This document shows, one piece after another, positions 47,345 through 56,784 of a stretch of DNA of 64,000 nucleotides. A program made the position numbers and the translations under genes. Source of the DNA: Desulfosporosinus lacus DSM 15449 (GTDB taxonomy: Bacteria; Bacillota; Desulfitobacteriia; Desulfitobacteriales; Desulfitobacteriaceae); contig NZ_FQXJ01000010.1 in assembly GCF_900129935.1 (NCBI RefSeq), positions 110,908 to 174,907 on the forward strand, given 5' to 3'. A model generated the notes under the pieces. The model worked only from the letters and a program-made list of their open reading frames with translations, was not told the origin of the DNA and did not search any database. Within the stretch, counting starts at the first letter, position 1. Every line of letters begins with the position of its first letter.

Positions 47345-47500
47345 TTATGTGCCTGGAAGAACAGCCTTTGGCATCAAAACCGTGCACATGGAGTTAAAAT
47401 CAAATGTTGCACCGATGCAACATTTGCCGCTTTGTTCCTTAATAAAGTTAAGCTCGGACGCGATTTGCTCAGGAGTCCTGTTGGAAATTTCCATCCTCAT
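47345..47500 (-). CDS. possible small protein, 51 codons
   Basis: A minus-strand frame starting ATGAGGATGGAA and ending in TAA would encode a 51-residue peptide with MEISNRTPEQIASELNFIKE and a CC pair. No good ribosome binding site is present; AAGGA is 12 bases from the ATG. A perfect 11-bp hairpin (47401-47426) lies inside it. It converges with the merR-type gene and could be the remnant of a longer gene. I do not recognise it. Confidence 0.25.
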   Translation of the reverse strand: MRMEISNRTPEQIASELNFIKEQSGKCCIGATFDFNSMCTVLMPKAVLPGT

Positions 47501-47626
47501 ACAGACTGCCCATCCTTAGCGGATTGCTCAAAGTCTGAGTTGGATATTAAGTGGAAAAATCGAAAGATTCTGGTTGCCTAAGAGCGAAAAAGCGGGTTAG
47601 TTAGCAAGCCTAAATACAAATACTAA

Positions 47627-47656
47627 AAAGCTGCCGTAAATAATTACGGCAGCTTT
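47627..47656. terminator. bidirectional terminator before the kinase gene end
   Basis: AAAGCTGCCGTAA (47627-47639) pairs over 13 bp with TTACGGCAGCTTT (47644-47656) around a four-base loop. Confidence 0.88.
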
Positions 47657-47732
47657 AGCACATTCTCTCCCAATCTTAGGCCTTTTAGCAACATTAATTC
47701 TCTTCCGAAGACTGTCCCCTAGCCCTTATTTA

Positions 47733-49817
47733 CTATTTTTCCAAATTTAATTCTGCTTTGGTCATTTGTATTACGGCCTTAAATAAGTCTCCATCAATTT
47801 CAATATTGAAACTTCCTTTTTGAACTTCTATCAGACTTTTGGCAATCGATAATCCCAACCCGCTTCCTTGACTGCTTCTGGATTCATCCCCTCGTTTAAA
47901 CCGCTCCATTAGCTCGTCAGAAGAAATATTTAATTCATAGGCCGAGATATTTTTAATGATCAGTGTTACCCCAGTGCCTGTATCAATAATATCAATATAG
48001 ACTCGTGACCCTTCCAGCGCATATTTAAATATATTTGATAACAAATTCTCGATAGCTCTCCACAAAAGTTTTCCATCGGCTTTGATATATACTTTATCGT
48101 TAGTGTGACCAAGCTTGAATTCTAACTTACTCTCTTGTATTTTATCATCAAGTTCCCCTAACCCCTGAGTTATTAACGATAAAAGATCGATTTTTTCGAA
48201 ATTTACCAAGATAGTCCCACTTGAAGCCTTAGCTGCTTCAAACAAATCTTCTGTTAACACTTTTAATCGTTGCGACTTCTGATCAATTATTTCGAGATAT
48301 TCTTTGACCTTTGTCTGATCCTTCTCTTGCTTCAATAAATCGACATAGGTGATAATAGAGGTTAAGGGAGTTCTAATATCGTGAGATACATTAGTGATTA
48401 ATTCTGCTTTTAACCGTTCACTTTTGGTCTCACTTTCAACTGCTTTGTATAAGCCGTCAGTGATGCTGTTTATATCCGCAGCAAGTTTAGCAAGCTCTCC
48501 CTCTCCAGCTACATTGATAGTGTAGTGAATATCTCCATCTTTTACCCGCTTTACCCCATCTTTTATGGCATTAAATTCCTTTACCTTCTTAAAGGCTAAC
48601 CAAGTTGCTACTCCAAGCGTTATTGGAAACATAAAGAATGTTATGGCTACTATTACTGGATAGCCTATTACTATTAAGACGACTTTCACTGCCATACTTC
48701 CACTATTGTAGATATCGTTGATGAATTTAAATAGTTTATGAAAGATGCTATAGGTCAAGGTGTGCTTAATAAATGTCCTGTTTTTAAGATGTTTTACTAA
48801 GGACAGAACCAATACGCAAACAAGGGCAACTATTAGTAAAGTGATTGGAAATATTAATTTGAAGCTCTTGAGATTATCCAATTGATCCATAGCCCCAACC
48901 CATAATGCAATCAACACAATACACATGCCTATGTTGAAATCATTATAGATTCTGTTGATAAAGTTTAGTTGAATCTCTTGGTCTTGGTCTGGTCTTCTAC
49001 CTGTAACTAATATTAGATATATAAAACTTGCTGCAAATCCTAGTAAAAAGCCCGCTATTTGATAGAGACCATTAGTAATTAATAGTTTATTTTCTTTCCA
49101 TTCTAAAATTTTGGAATTTAAATAATCCTCCGTAAAAGCAATATACATAATGTCTTGTAACCCTATTTGATCAATACTCGCACTAACCCAGTAATAATCC
49201 CTACTATTGTTGATTTCCCGCGGAAATATCTCTCGTTCAGATCCATCAAAAATCATATAGGACGGATGGGATTTGAAATAGTTCTTAGCTTTATCTGGGC
49301 TATTAGTAAATTCATTTCCGCCACTGTTTGCATAATAGAGAAGACCTTGATAATTAGCTAATCTTTGCATCGTTAAGTCATAATCATTAAGGTCATATTT
49401 GATTAAATTATCTTTGGCTTGTAAAATTTTATCGGCATAGACTTCTCTGAATGTCTTAAAATTTTCCTCAATCGTTAAATTAGGGTTATAACTCCTTGAG
49501 TTGTATTCAAACTCTCTAAACAAATTGCTTTCTTCATTTTGAATCTTTTCTTCGGTAAGAGTTCCGCCAGTTAAAATAAATTGCTCGCTCTTATATCTTT
49601 GTACTTTTCTCAAACTTTCAACGATTTCTGAGCTGTCTCTTTGATAATCGTTGCCCTGATAATAGCTGTTTTCAAAAATAATATCAAAGTCAGCCCTATG
49701 CAAGAATGCAATATTCAAAAATATTGTTACGGCACTAGCGAAACACAGTACTGTAATTATAAAAACAATAACCTTTGTTACAAGTGAATGGCTATATTTT
49801 TTCCACTTTATATCCAA
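47733..49817 (-). CDS. membrane sensor histidine kinase
   Basis: 694-residue kinase. There is an N-terminal span at about 13-33, a 200-residue extracytoplasmic domain, then four or more spans between about 245 and 400, a HAMP-like linker, the HisKA box NVSHDIRTPLTSI near residue 475 and HATPase motifs (LLSNIFKYALEGS, GSGLGLSIAKSLIE). TTG 49817 is used, with AAGGTGG upstream. It overlaps the response regulator gene by 26 bases. The signal is unknown; similar Firmicutes pairs respond to cell-envelope stress. Confidence 0.9.
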   Translation of the reverse strand: MDIKWKKYSHSLVTKVIVFIITVLCFASAVTIFLNIAFLHRADFDIIFENSYYQGNDYQRDSSEIVESLRKVQRYKSEQFILTGGTLTEEKIQNEESNLFREFEYNSRSYNPNLTIEENFKTFREVYADKILQAKDNLIKYDLNDYDLTMQRLANYQGLLYYANSGGNEFTNSPDKAKNYFKSHPSYMIFDGSEREIFPREINNSRDYYWVSASIDQIGLQDIMYIAFTEDYLNSKILEWKENKLLITNGLYQIAGFLLGFAASFIYLILVTGRRPDQDQEIQLNFINRIYNDFNIGMCIVLIALWVGAMDQLDNLKSFKLIFPITLLIVALVCVLVLSLVKHLKNRTFIKHTLTYSIFHKLFKFINDIYNSGSMAVKVVLIVIGYPVIVAITFFMFPITLGVATWLAFKKVKEFNAIKDGVKRVKDGDIHYTINVAGEGELAKLAADINSITDGLYKAVESETKSERLKAELITNVSHDIRTPLTSIITYVDLLKQEKDQTKVKEYLEIIDQKSQRLKVLTEDLFEAAKASSGTILVNFEKIDLLSLITQGLGELDDKIQESKLEFKLGHTNDKVYIKADGKLLWRAIENLLSNIFKYALEGSRVYIDIIDTGTGVTLIIKNISAYELNISSDELMERFKRGDESRSSQGSGLGLSIAKSLIEVQKGSFNIEIDGDLFKAVIQMTKAELNLEK

Positions 49818-50478
49818 TTCCCCACACCACCTTCAAATATTTCGGTTCTTTTGGATTTATTTCTATACCTTCTCTTATCTTCCTTATATGAACTGCAACA
49901 GTGTTTTCCGGAGAAAAGGCAACTTCCTTCCATACCTTTTCATATATTTCGTCGATGGAAAACACCCTTCCCGCATTGGCCGTCAAAAGCTTTAATATCT
50001 TATATTGGACGGGAGTTAGCTTTACTTCGTCACCATCAACCGTTACAACTTTACACTCGTCATCTATTACAAGTCCGCCAGTTTTATAGACATTACTTTT
50101 TGTTTCCATGCTCCCCAGTGTCATATATCTTCTTAGCTGAGACCTCACTCGTGCAATTAATTCCAAAGGATTAAAGGGCTTGGTAATATAATCATCAGCC
50201 CCCATATTTAAGCCCATTATCTTGTCAGTATCCTCAGATTTTGCTGAGAGCATAATGACTGGAATATTTTTATCTTCTCTGATCTTCATAGTTGCCCTTA
50301 ATCCATCCATTTGAGGCATCATAATATCCATAATAACCAAATGTATTTCATTTTCTTCAACGACTTCCAGAGCTGCCAGTCCGTTAGAAGCTCTGAATAC
50401 TTTATAGCCTTCGTTCTCTAAATAGATTTTTATAGCATCTAATATTTCTTTATCATCATCGCAAACTAGTATATTCAT
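49792..50478 (-). CDS. OmpR-family response regulator
   Basis: 228-residue regulator with a receiver (phospho-acceptor D51 in LVIMDIMMPQMDG) and a winged-helix output from about residue 130 (LTPVQYKILKLLTANAGRVF). It is the partner of the overlapping kinase. It resembles VanR-like regulators, but no resistance or envelope gene follows directly. Confidence 0.93.
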   Translation of the reverse strand: MNILVCDDDKEILDAIKIYLENEGYKVFRASNGLAALEVVEENEIHLVIMDIMMPQMDGLRATMKIREDKNIPVIMLSAKSEDTDKIMGLNMGADDYITKPFNPLELIARVRSQLRRYMTLGSMETKSNVYKTGGLVIDDECKVVTVDGDEVKLTPVQYKILKLLTANAGRVFSIDEIYEKVWKEVAFSPENTVAVHIRKIREGIEINPKEPKYLKVVWGIGYKVEKI

Positions 50479-50784
50479 GATGTATCACTCCTACGTATTG
50501 GTTTATACAATCATATCACACCCTTTATTATTTCCTTTAGGTAATGATATCAACTAAATCTTATGATAATCTTAATCTAATTCTTAAGAACTTCTTAACA
50601 ATTAACCATGGAACCAACAATTGAGAGGCTAACGCCAATCCTCCAGGGCACAAGCGATCACCGTGGTTTCACTTATCGCTGTCCTTAAATGGCCAAGTGT
50701 CTTTGATTTAAAACAAAGAAACCCTCTTTTGCTAGAATTCTAACAAGAGAGGGCTTCAAGAAAACAAGTCAGGCTGTGAACTCC
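50479..50784. other. intergenic region upstream of response regulator
   Basis: 306 bases with the terminator 50726-50760 and the presumed promoter of the two-component operon. No gene is seen. Confidence 0.5.
50726..50760 (-). terminator. terminator of the FAD oxidoreductase gene
   Basis: On the minus strand CCCTCTCTTG and CAAAAGAGGG pair around TTAGAATTCTAG, followed by TTTCTTTGTTTT. Confidence 0.75.
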
Positions 50785-51948
50785 CTAGGATTCCGGAAGA
50801 GAAAATCTGTCGAATCGGTCCGGTTGAAATGAATTAAGATCGATCCGCTCAGTTCTGCCTTTCAAGATTAGATCTGCTGCGATGAGACCAGCGGCAGGAG
50901 CATGCATAAAGCCATGTCCGCTGAACCCATTAGCTAAAATAAACCCGTTTAATCCTGGTACTTCGCCAATAATCGGAAGAAAATCAGGCGTTTGTTCGCA
51001 AATACCCGTGTAGGTCCGCAACCATTTTATATCGATCGTCGAAGGGATTGCCTCCATGACCGCCGTAAAGAAATCTTCAGCCACAGACTTATCAACCCCT
51101 TCTTCAAACCCAGGCCAGGTGTATTGATCGGTTCCTCCTAATAATACCGTCTTAGCGCTGACTTCCTGATGTAAATAGAAACCAGTAGCCAGATCCGTAA
51201 TTAGGGGAGTCTTCGGAGGCACATCAATCGGGTTAGTGCAGACGTAAACCTGACGGCGAAAGGGTTGCACTGGAAGCATAATCCCTGCCGTTGCCGCTAA
51301 CTGGGCTGCATGGGGACCGACGGCATTCACTATAAGCGGGCTCCAAATAGTCCCTTGCTTGGTTTCGACGCCTTTAATCCGCTCTCCATCAAGGATAATT
51401 TTCGTTGCTTCCCGTCCAAAATGAACATCAGCGCCTTTTCGACGTACCGCCGCGTAAACCGCTGCCAAAACCGCATACGGGTCTGCATAGGAATCCCATG
51501 GGCAAAATGTACCGCCCTGAAAGCGGTCTCTGTCAAGGTATGGGAAATTCCTTAGCAATTCTTCCTGTTCCAGCAACTTCATAGGAATGCCATCAGTCTC
51601 AGCTTCTTCAACCGTCAATTGCAATTGATTCCACAACACCTCATTATCAGCCAGCATTAATCCTCCTTTTTCCAGATACTCAATTGGGGTATCAAAAGTT
51701 GACTCAAAATTAAGGAAGAAATCCCTGCTCAGAAGACTCAAGCGCCGGAGCAGAGGACTGCTAAATTGGTGGCGTATACTTCCGGTTCCTATGCCAGTGG
51801 ACCCCATTCCAAGCATCTTTTCCTTTTCCAATATGGTTATTGACAGTCTGGAATCCGCCTCCAGAATATGATAGGCAATGCTTAATCCAATAATGCCGGC
51901 ACCAATAATGATTATATCTGGCTTCAACTCTTTACTATTTATATGCAT
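50785..51948 (-). CDS. FAD-dependent amine/amino-acid oxidoreductase (DadA/SoxB-like)
   Basis: About 387 residues with the N-terminal FAD-binding motif IIIIGAGIIGLSIAYHILE and the C-terminal FILANGFSGHGFMHAPAAG, as in sarcosine oxidase beta, glycine oxidase and D-amino-acid dehydrogenase proteins. The ATG at 51948 is taken because GGGTG lies 8 bases upstream and the FAD motif follows directly; an ATG at 51984 is also possible. The substrate cannot be assigned. Sarcosine or dimethylglycine would fit betaine use, but the gene is far from the mtg block. Confidence 0.85.
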   Translation of the reverse strand: MHINSKELKPDIIIIGAGIIGLSIAYHILEADSRLSITILEKEKMLGMGSTGIGTGSIRHQFSSPLLRRLSLLSRDFFLNFESTFDTPIEYLEKGGLMLADNEVLWNQLQLTVEEAETDGIPMKLLEQEELLRNFPYLDRDRFQGGTFCPWDSYADPYAVLAAVYAAVRRKGADVHFGREATKIILDGERIKGVETKQGTIWSPLIVNAVGPHAAQLAATAGIMLPVQPFRRQVYVCTNPIDVPPKTPLITDLATGFYLHQEVSAKTVLLGGTDQYTWPGFEEGVDKSVAEDFFTAVMEAIPSTIDIKWLRTYTGICEQTPDFLPIIGEVPGLNGFILANGFSGHGFMHAPAAGLIAADLILKGRTERIDLNSFQPDRFDRFSLPES

Positions 51949-52053
51949 TAATTTCACACCCGCCAATTTCACATCATTAATCATTAATACCTTTATAATA
52001 AGGGATAAATCCAGCTCCGTACCACACAATAGTCTATAGTTTAACCCGCCATC

Positions 52054-53448
52054 TTAACTGCATTTCCTTTTGATCCTAATAACCAATCGATAAAAATCTG
52101 ATAGATACACCTTTCGTACCATTGACTTCAACTGCGGAACCATAAGATCAGATGGGCATTCATCAGAATAGCGATAAACAACATAAAAACTAGTGATTGT
52201 CTCTAACTCCGAACTTAATTCCGGATAATGGTCTGCAAGTCTCTGATAATAGTCATAAGGAGTTTCATCAATTTGCCGAGGACACTTTTTCCAGCATCCC
52301 CATCGGAGTAATTGACCGTAGGCATGATCAGTAGACATGCGGACAGGTAAAAGCAGTATGATTAAATTGCTGACTTTTTTTATGTTTTTTAAGACCGAAG
52401 CATAGATATTCTTCCATAAGAATATAGGATTAAAGCCTGCCCTGCGGCTCTTGCCAACCTGCCGTTGAAATAACCATGAAATCAAAAAGCGTATGAAATA
52501 AAAGACGATCATTATTACACAAACGCATAACATAATCAGCAAGAACCATGTTACTCCCTGCAAGATGATATGTTGCCAGGTTGAATCCGCGTTGGGCAGA
52601 GGATTAAAATTCTGCTTGGTTGCCGATTGATCAGTCAAATCGGCCCTAGTGTTGCTAATACTGAATTTGTTCCATAATGAAAATACGCTGACCAGAATAT
52701 TTACCAAAAAGAGAAGAACTTTACCGAACATATCAATTGCACCTCCGGCAGTCCCCGATATATGAGGAAAAAGGGAAACGGTTTCCGCCGAAAGATATAG
52801 AAGCATCGTTATTGCTATACTGAGGACCCACCCAGACAGAGGGTTAATCTTCTCACCGGTATTATTATCTATATATAATGGGAGAAGATTAACGAAAACG
52901 GCAGCGATTATCCAGGTAATCCCTCCTGGAAGTGAGATCTTAGCAACACCCATGCTTATAAACACTAAAAAAGTTAAGAATATACACCAATCAAAATGAC
53001 TGTAAACATTAGGAGTGCTTTTATGATAAGCCAGATAGAGTGAGCGATATCCCAGCCACAGAATTGAGCTGTGAACCAAAATAATATTGAAAACAGTTAA
53101 TCCTTCTAGGGGAATCGAGAACAAGATAAAACCCGTCTGCCAATTTGTCGAAGATACGAATATGCCAAGCAGGAGTATATTGATTCCCACTATGGTCAGT
53201 CGCTGAAAATTTCCAGCTGCCAATATCATATTGATCAATGTCAAAACGCCAGATAGAACGAAGAAAAACAAGGGATTTAAAAGAGGACTCCCTTGAAATA
53301 AACCCATTAAAAAAAAGATCAAAAGGATTAGAAAGCACGTCTCCGAGGAAATGAGAGCCAACCTGAGAAAGACATTATGATATCTCATGTTCGTGTTCTG
53401 CCTCCTTATAGCCTCCAGGGTTTGTTGTTTTGCTTTCTCTGAAAGCAT
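52054..53448 (-). CDS. membrane protein with DUF4129-like C-terminus
   Basis: 464-residue membrane protein. About nine spans lie between residues 25 and 330. The C-terminal cytosolic part (GCWKKCPRQIDETPYDYYQR, LADHYPEL) looks like DUF4129, which is common in MoxR-DUF58 operons. It is last in that operon, 20 bases after the DUF58 gene. The 20-base motif copy at 53454-53473 occupies the place of the ribosome binding site. The function is unknown. Confidence 0.7.
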   Translation of the reverse strand: MLSEKAKQQTLEAIRRQNTNMRYHNVFLRLALISSETCFLILLIFFLMGLFQGSPLLNPLFFFVLSGVLTLINMILAAGNFQRLTIVGINILLLGIFVSSTNWQTGFILFSIPLEGLTVFNIILVHSSILWLGYRSLYLAYHKSTPNVYSHFDWCIFLTFLVFISMGVAKISLPGGITWIIAAVFVNLLPLYIDNNTGEKINPLSGWVLSIAITMLLYLSAETVSLFPHISGTAGGAIDMFGKVLLFLVNILVSVFSLWNKFSISNTRADLTDQSATKQNFNPLPNADSTWQHIILQGVTWFLLIMLCVCVIMIVFYFIRFLISWLFQRQVGKSRRAGFNPIFLWKNIYASVLKNIKKVSNLIILLLPVRMSTDHAYGQLLRWGCWKKCPRQIDETPYDYYQRLADHYPELSSELETITSFYVVYRYSDECPSDLMVPQLKSMVRKVYLSDFYRLVIRIKRKCS

Positions 53449-53453
53449 TGAGA

Positions 53454-53473
53454 CTTAGCTGAACGAGTTCACT
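53454..53473. repeat. 20-base interspersed motif, variant copy 3
   Basis: The minus strand reads AGTGAACTCGTTCAGCTAAG, close to GTGAACTCGTTCAACTAAAG at 19134 and 26399. It contains the stop codon of the DUF58 gene and ends a few bases before the ATG of the membrane protein gene. Confidence 0.5.
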
Positions 53474-54590
53474 GGATGGAATAGAATATCACCTGACTTA
53501 TTGCGGACGGCATATGCTTAGGAGGACTGCTGCCAATGACAATTAGGGTTGTTCCCCATGGCAGATGATAGGCTTCTGATTTCAGGATATCTTCCAAGCT
53601 TCCTAAAACTGCAAATTCAGCACGAGCCAAAGATTCCAGAACTAACCTGACTTGATCAAAATCTCTATTCACAGGCAGTATGACCGCTCCAGGTTGTTCC
53701 TTTTTGGGCATGTTGGCAATCAGACCAAAAGGAATTCTGCTATTATCTGCCCACACAGCCAGGGAAGCAGCTACAGAGAGTGCCTCTTCAAAAAGATTTT
53801 CCTGGGGCTCCGGCTGAATAAAATCCTCGGCATCTATAGCAATACATATCTGCAGGCTTGCTGATGATTCGATAATTCTAGCCAGCAACCGATCTTGCTT
53901 AGCGCTTGCCTTCCAGTGAATGGACCGAGCTGGCATATCCGGTGTATATTCTCTTAATCCCACAAACATAATAGGATCAAATAAAAATGGCCGTTTATCT
54001 CGCTCTAAACCACTGAAATCGGAAGGATGTGTCTTGATTTCCTCCAAGGCAAGCAACCGAGGATAAACAATCACACTCTTAGTCCCGCCCCAGTATGCTT
54101 GACGATAAAAAAGGCCCAACACATCCCGGGAATACAAACGGAGCGCAGGAATTTTGTAATACCCACGCCTGTGCACTGCAAATTGGTGACTAACAATCGT
54201 TTTAGCATTCGGGCCGAGATAAACCTGCCCCTGGATATCTCCCATAGTTTCAGGATCTTGAGGGGATAACTGGAGTATTGAAGTCAGGGATTGTGACCAG
54301 TTGTAAAGACCAGGCAACCATTTTTTGTTTTCCATTGATATTGAAAAAACGGTTTCTTCTCCAGGAAACAATTGCAAAGGTTTGAACTTTGTTTCGACCT
54401 TCAACTTGGACAAACCCGCTTTAGACCACAGACTAGCTATTTCAATGATGATAATTATAATAAGTAATAAAAAAGCAGGTAAAAAGTTCCTAACTTTCAG
54501 CAGGTAGAGAAATATAATCAATAAAACAAACCTTGATAGTAATAGGGTAAATACAGAGGTAAGGTTAGGAATGGCTAACGGTTTTTCCAT
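53469..54590 (-). CDS. DUF58 family protein
   Basis: 373-residue protein with two N-terminal membrane spans and the DUF58 signature GLREYTPDMPARSIHWKASA near residue 215, followed by a von Willebrand A-like part. Such proteins are encoded with MoxR ATPases, and the complex is thought to help metal insertion or protein assembly. Its gene starts 3 bases after the MoxR stop. Confidence 0.9.
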   Translation of the reverse strand: MEKPLAIPNLTSVFTLLLSRFVLLIIFLYLLKVRNFLPAFLLLIIIIIIEIASLWSKAGLSKLKVETKFKPLQLFPGEETVFSISMENKKWLPGLYNWSQSLTSILQLSPQDPETMGDIQGQVYLGPNAKTIVSHQFAVHRRGYYKIPALRLYSRDVLGLFYRQAYWGGTKSVIVYPRLLALEEIKTHPSDFSGLERDKRPFLFDPIMFVGLREYTPDMPARSIHWKASAKQDRLLARIIESSASLQICIAIDAEDFIQPEPQENLFEEALSVAASLAVWADNSRIPFGLIANMPKKEQPGAVILPVNRDFDQVRLVLESLARAEFAVLGSLEDILKSEAYHLPWGTTLIVIGSSPPKHMPSAISQVIFYSIQ

Positions 54591-54593
54591 ATT

Positions 54594-55538
54594 TTAATCA
54601 CCGTCTTTTTCAACCGGGACAGGAATAATAGCCAATAATTCTTCTAAAACCTGACCAGCTTTTACTCCTCTTAGGCGATCCTCTCGTTTTAAAAGTAAAC
54701 GATGGTTAAGTACATATCCCGCAAGATATTTTATATCATCAGGAATGACATATTTTCGTCCCCTAAGCAAGGCCAGGGCACGGGCTGCACGAACTAGAGC
54801 AAGACTGGCTCTGGGACTGGCTCCAAAGGCTACCGCAGAGTGAGTGCGGGTTGCCCTGACCAGCTCTATTATGTAACTGCGAATCGACTGGTGCACAAAA
54901 ACATTACGGGATAGCTCCTGCCACTCTTTTACGTCCTTCTCTCCGCCCACTGCTTGCAACTTCAGGAGAGGATTTTCTTTGCCATGAGTTAATAACAAGT
55001 TTTCCTCATCTTCAGCATTTGGGTAACCCATAGAAATTTTTAACATAAAGCGATCCAGCTGGGCTTCCGGCAGTGGGAAGGTTCCATCATGTTCAATGGG
55101 GTTTTGGGTGGCCACCACGAAAAATGGGTGAGGAAGTCTGGTCGTTTGTCCGTCTATGGTTATCTGTCTCTCCTCCATTGCCTCCAGCAAACTGGACTGA
55201 GTACGGGGAACAGTGCGGTTGATTTCATCAACCAGCAGGATATTCGTCACTACTGGGCCTGCCCGGAAGGAAAAACTGTTACTTTGGCGGTCGAAAACGT
55301 AAAAACCAGTGACATCCGTCGGCGTTAGGTCAGGAGTACACTGAATCCTGTGAAAATCTGCATTTAAAGAAGCAGCTAGGGCTTTGGCTATTAATGTCTT
55401 GCCCACACCAGGAACATCCTCGATCAGAACATGTCCTTCTGCAATAAAACCAACTAACAAAAGAGTCAAAGAATCCTCTTTGCCAAGAACAATACCGGAG
55501 ATATTTTCTTTTAAACGCTGTAAGCTGCTCGGCAACAT
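54594..55538 (-). CDS. MoxR family AAA ATPase
   Basis: 314-residue AAA+ ATPase with Walker A DVPGVGKTLIAKAL, Walker B LLVDEINRTVPRTQSSLLEA, sensor VATQNPIEHDGTFPLPEAQL and the MoxR-type arginine-rich C-terminal part. It starts the MoxR-DUF58-DUF4129 operon. These chaperone-like ATPases act with DUF58 and VWA proteins at the membrane; the client here is not known. Confidence 0.95.
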   Translation of the reverse strand: MLPSSLQRLKENISGIVLGKEDSLTLLLVGFIAEGHVLIEDVPGVGKTLIAKALAASLNADFHRIQCTPDLTPTDVTGFYVFDRQSNSFSFRAGPVVTNILLVDEINRTVPRTQSSLLEAMEERQITIDGQTTRLPHPFFVVATQNPIEHDGTFPLPEAQLDRFMLKISMGYPNAEDEENLLLTHGKENPLLKLQAVGGEKDVKEWQELSRNVFVHQSIRSYIIELVRATRTHSAVAFGASPRASLALVRAARALALLRGRKYVIPDDIKYLAGYVLNHRLLLKREDRLRGVKAGQVLEELLAIIPVPVEKDGD

Positions 55539-55640
55539 TATGCTTCCTCTTTTCTATAAGAACCTTCAACTTCGCCTCAGTATGAACTTTATAACAACTT
55601 ATTATAATTATCAATTGTTTTTTGAATAATCATTTTTATC

Positions 55641-55688
55641 AAAAAAGCATAGTCTTTTCTCATCTCTGAAAAAAGACTATGCTTTTTA
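55641..55688. terminator. bidirectional terminator
   Basis: AAAAAGCATAGTCTTTT (55642-55658) pairs over 17 bp with AAAAGACTATGCTTTTT (55671-55687), after the mph gene and before the MoxR operon. Confidence 0.9.
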
Positions 55689-55735
55689 AGAACCGTGATT
55701 ATTGTGTTTCAATTTAGTCAGTTGGTTCCGGCAGG

Positions 55736-56632
55736 TCAAATCTCTAATGCTTCTTTTGCCATCTGCTCATATTCATCGAGACCAGATATTATTGCAAATT
55801 CAGCAATTCCAACTGGGTAGGCAGACACTAATTCAATGATGTGCGACTTCATCTTCGGCCAAAAATATCCCCCCACTTCTTTGTAGGCCTTAATAAGCGA
55901 ATCAAGCCCTTCTTCACCAAACATCTTATAATAGATAACAAAGTCATTCGACATATCAGTCACCCTAGCTTCAGTCCAATCAATCAAGCCAGTCACATTT
56001 GCATTTTTATCCACCAAAATATGCCCTGCATGTACATCTCCATGAATAAGCCCGGTCTCTTTAGGCCACATTTCTTCATCATTCAGCCATGCCTGCCATC
56101 GATTCCATAGTGACTCGCCCACTCCAAACTTTGCCTTCACTGAATCCATACGCTCTTTCATCGATTGTTTTGCCTCTTCTGGAGTATGAACAACCAACCC
56201 AGCTTCAATTGCCTTTTTATTGGGAATGCTGTGCAGCGACGCCAGTGCTTTTCCAAGCGTTTGATGAAAGCACTCCGGTACATTTTTCTCATCAATTTCC
56301 CAGACATAGGCATGTGTATCAGGATCTATGGTACCTGCCGGTATGCCGCATAACCTCTTGTACGCAATCAGCTCGTCTGTGTACACCGACCAGTTTGGCG
56401 CTTGAAATGTAAAGTATTGGTTCACCAGATCTAAGGCATTTTTCTCTACTTTCGTTCTAGGAATAACATCTTGACGCCTGGGAAAACGCAGCACCCACTC
56501 ATTACCTTCTAGATCGGTTGCAAATACAACCTGAAAGTCAAGGCCCGATTCATTAAATTCTAAAGTGTTTTTTTTCAACTGCAGACCATGTTTTTCCGCT
56601 GTTTCAATGACTTGATTTATTGTTTTACTCAT
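55736..56632 (-). CDS. mph: macrolide 2'-phosphotransferase, Mph family
   Basis: 298-residue kinase that inactivates macrolides by phosphorylating the 2'-hydroxyl of the desosamine sugar. It strongly resembles Mph(B)/Mph(C)-type enzymes along its length, for example [35 protein letters not shown] and [20 protein letters not shown]. Catalytic residues are in place: D199 in [11 protein letters not shown] and D218 in GLIDWTEA. The gene follows hflX on the same strand, and a 12-codon frame with a hairpin lies in the leader. Both point to control by ribosome stalling. Substrate range is inferred. Confidence 0.9.
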   Translation of the reverse strand: MSKTINQVIETAEKHGLQLKKNTLEFNESGLDFQVVFATDLEGNEWVLRFPRRQDVIPRTKVEKNALDLVNQYFTFQAPNWSVYTDELIAYKRLCGIPAGTIDPDTHAYVWEIDEKNVPECFHQTLGKALASLHSIPNKKAIEAGLVVHTPEEAKQSMKERMDSVKAKFGVGESLWNRWQAWLNDEEMWPKETGLIHGDVHAGHILVDKNANVTGLIDWTEARVTDMSNDFVIYYKMFGEEGLDSLIKAYKEVGGYFWPKMKSHIIELVSAYPVGIAEFAIISGLDEYEQMAKEALEI

Positions 56633-56714
56633 TGATCATCACATCCTCTATATATTATTACGTACGTACAAGCAGTTGGTTTACATTTAGAAAGCCATCA
56701 GTGTCCCACCAATT

Positions 56715-56730
56715 TTCCTAGTCTTAGGAA
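56715..56730 (-). promoter_or_regulatory. hairpin in mph leader
   Basis: TTCCTA-agac-TAGGAA overlaps the stop codon of the 12-codon frame (56724-56762) and lies about 85 bases before the mph ATG. A ribosome on the small frame would open it. No T-tract follows, so any effect would be on translation or RNA stability rather than termination. Confidence 0.4.
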
Positions 56731-56762
56731 GCTTTTCTAATCTTCGTGTTAATATCCATCAT
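56724..56762 (-). CDS. possible 12-residue leader peptide before mph
   Basis: The frame reads MMDINTKIRKAS and ends in TAA. AGGTGA lies 3-4 bases before the first ATG, a close but usable ribosome binding site. It begins just after the hflX stop and ends inside the hairpin 56715-56730. Short leader frames of this sort precede many macrolide-inducible resistance genes. I cannot show that it is translated. Confidence 0.45.
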   Translation of the reverse strand: MMDINTKIRKAS

Positions 56763-56784
56763 ATATCACCTAGAAATTATTATT

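Larger units (their letters stand above)
47340..47732. other. intergenic region between MerR gene and two-component system
   Basis: 393 bases that hold a possible small reading frame (47345-47500), the perfect hairpin CAAATGTTGCA-ccga-TGCAACATTTG at 47401-47426 and the terminator 47627-47656. Otherwise nothing is recognised. Confidence 0.5.
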
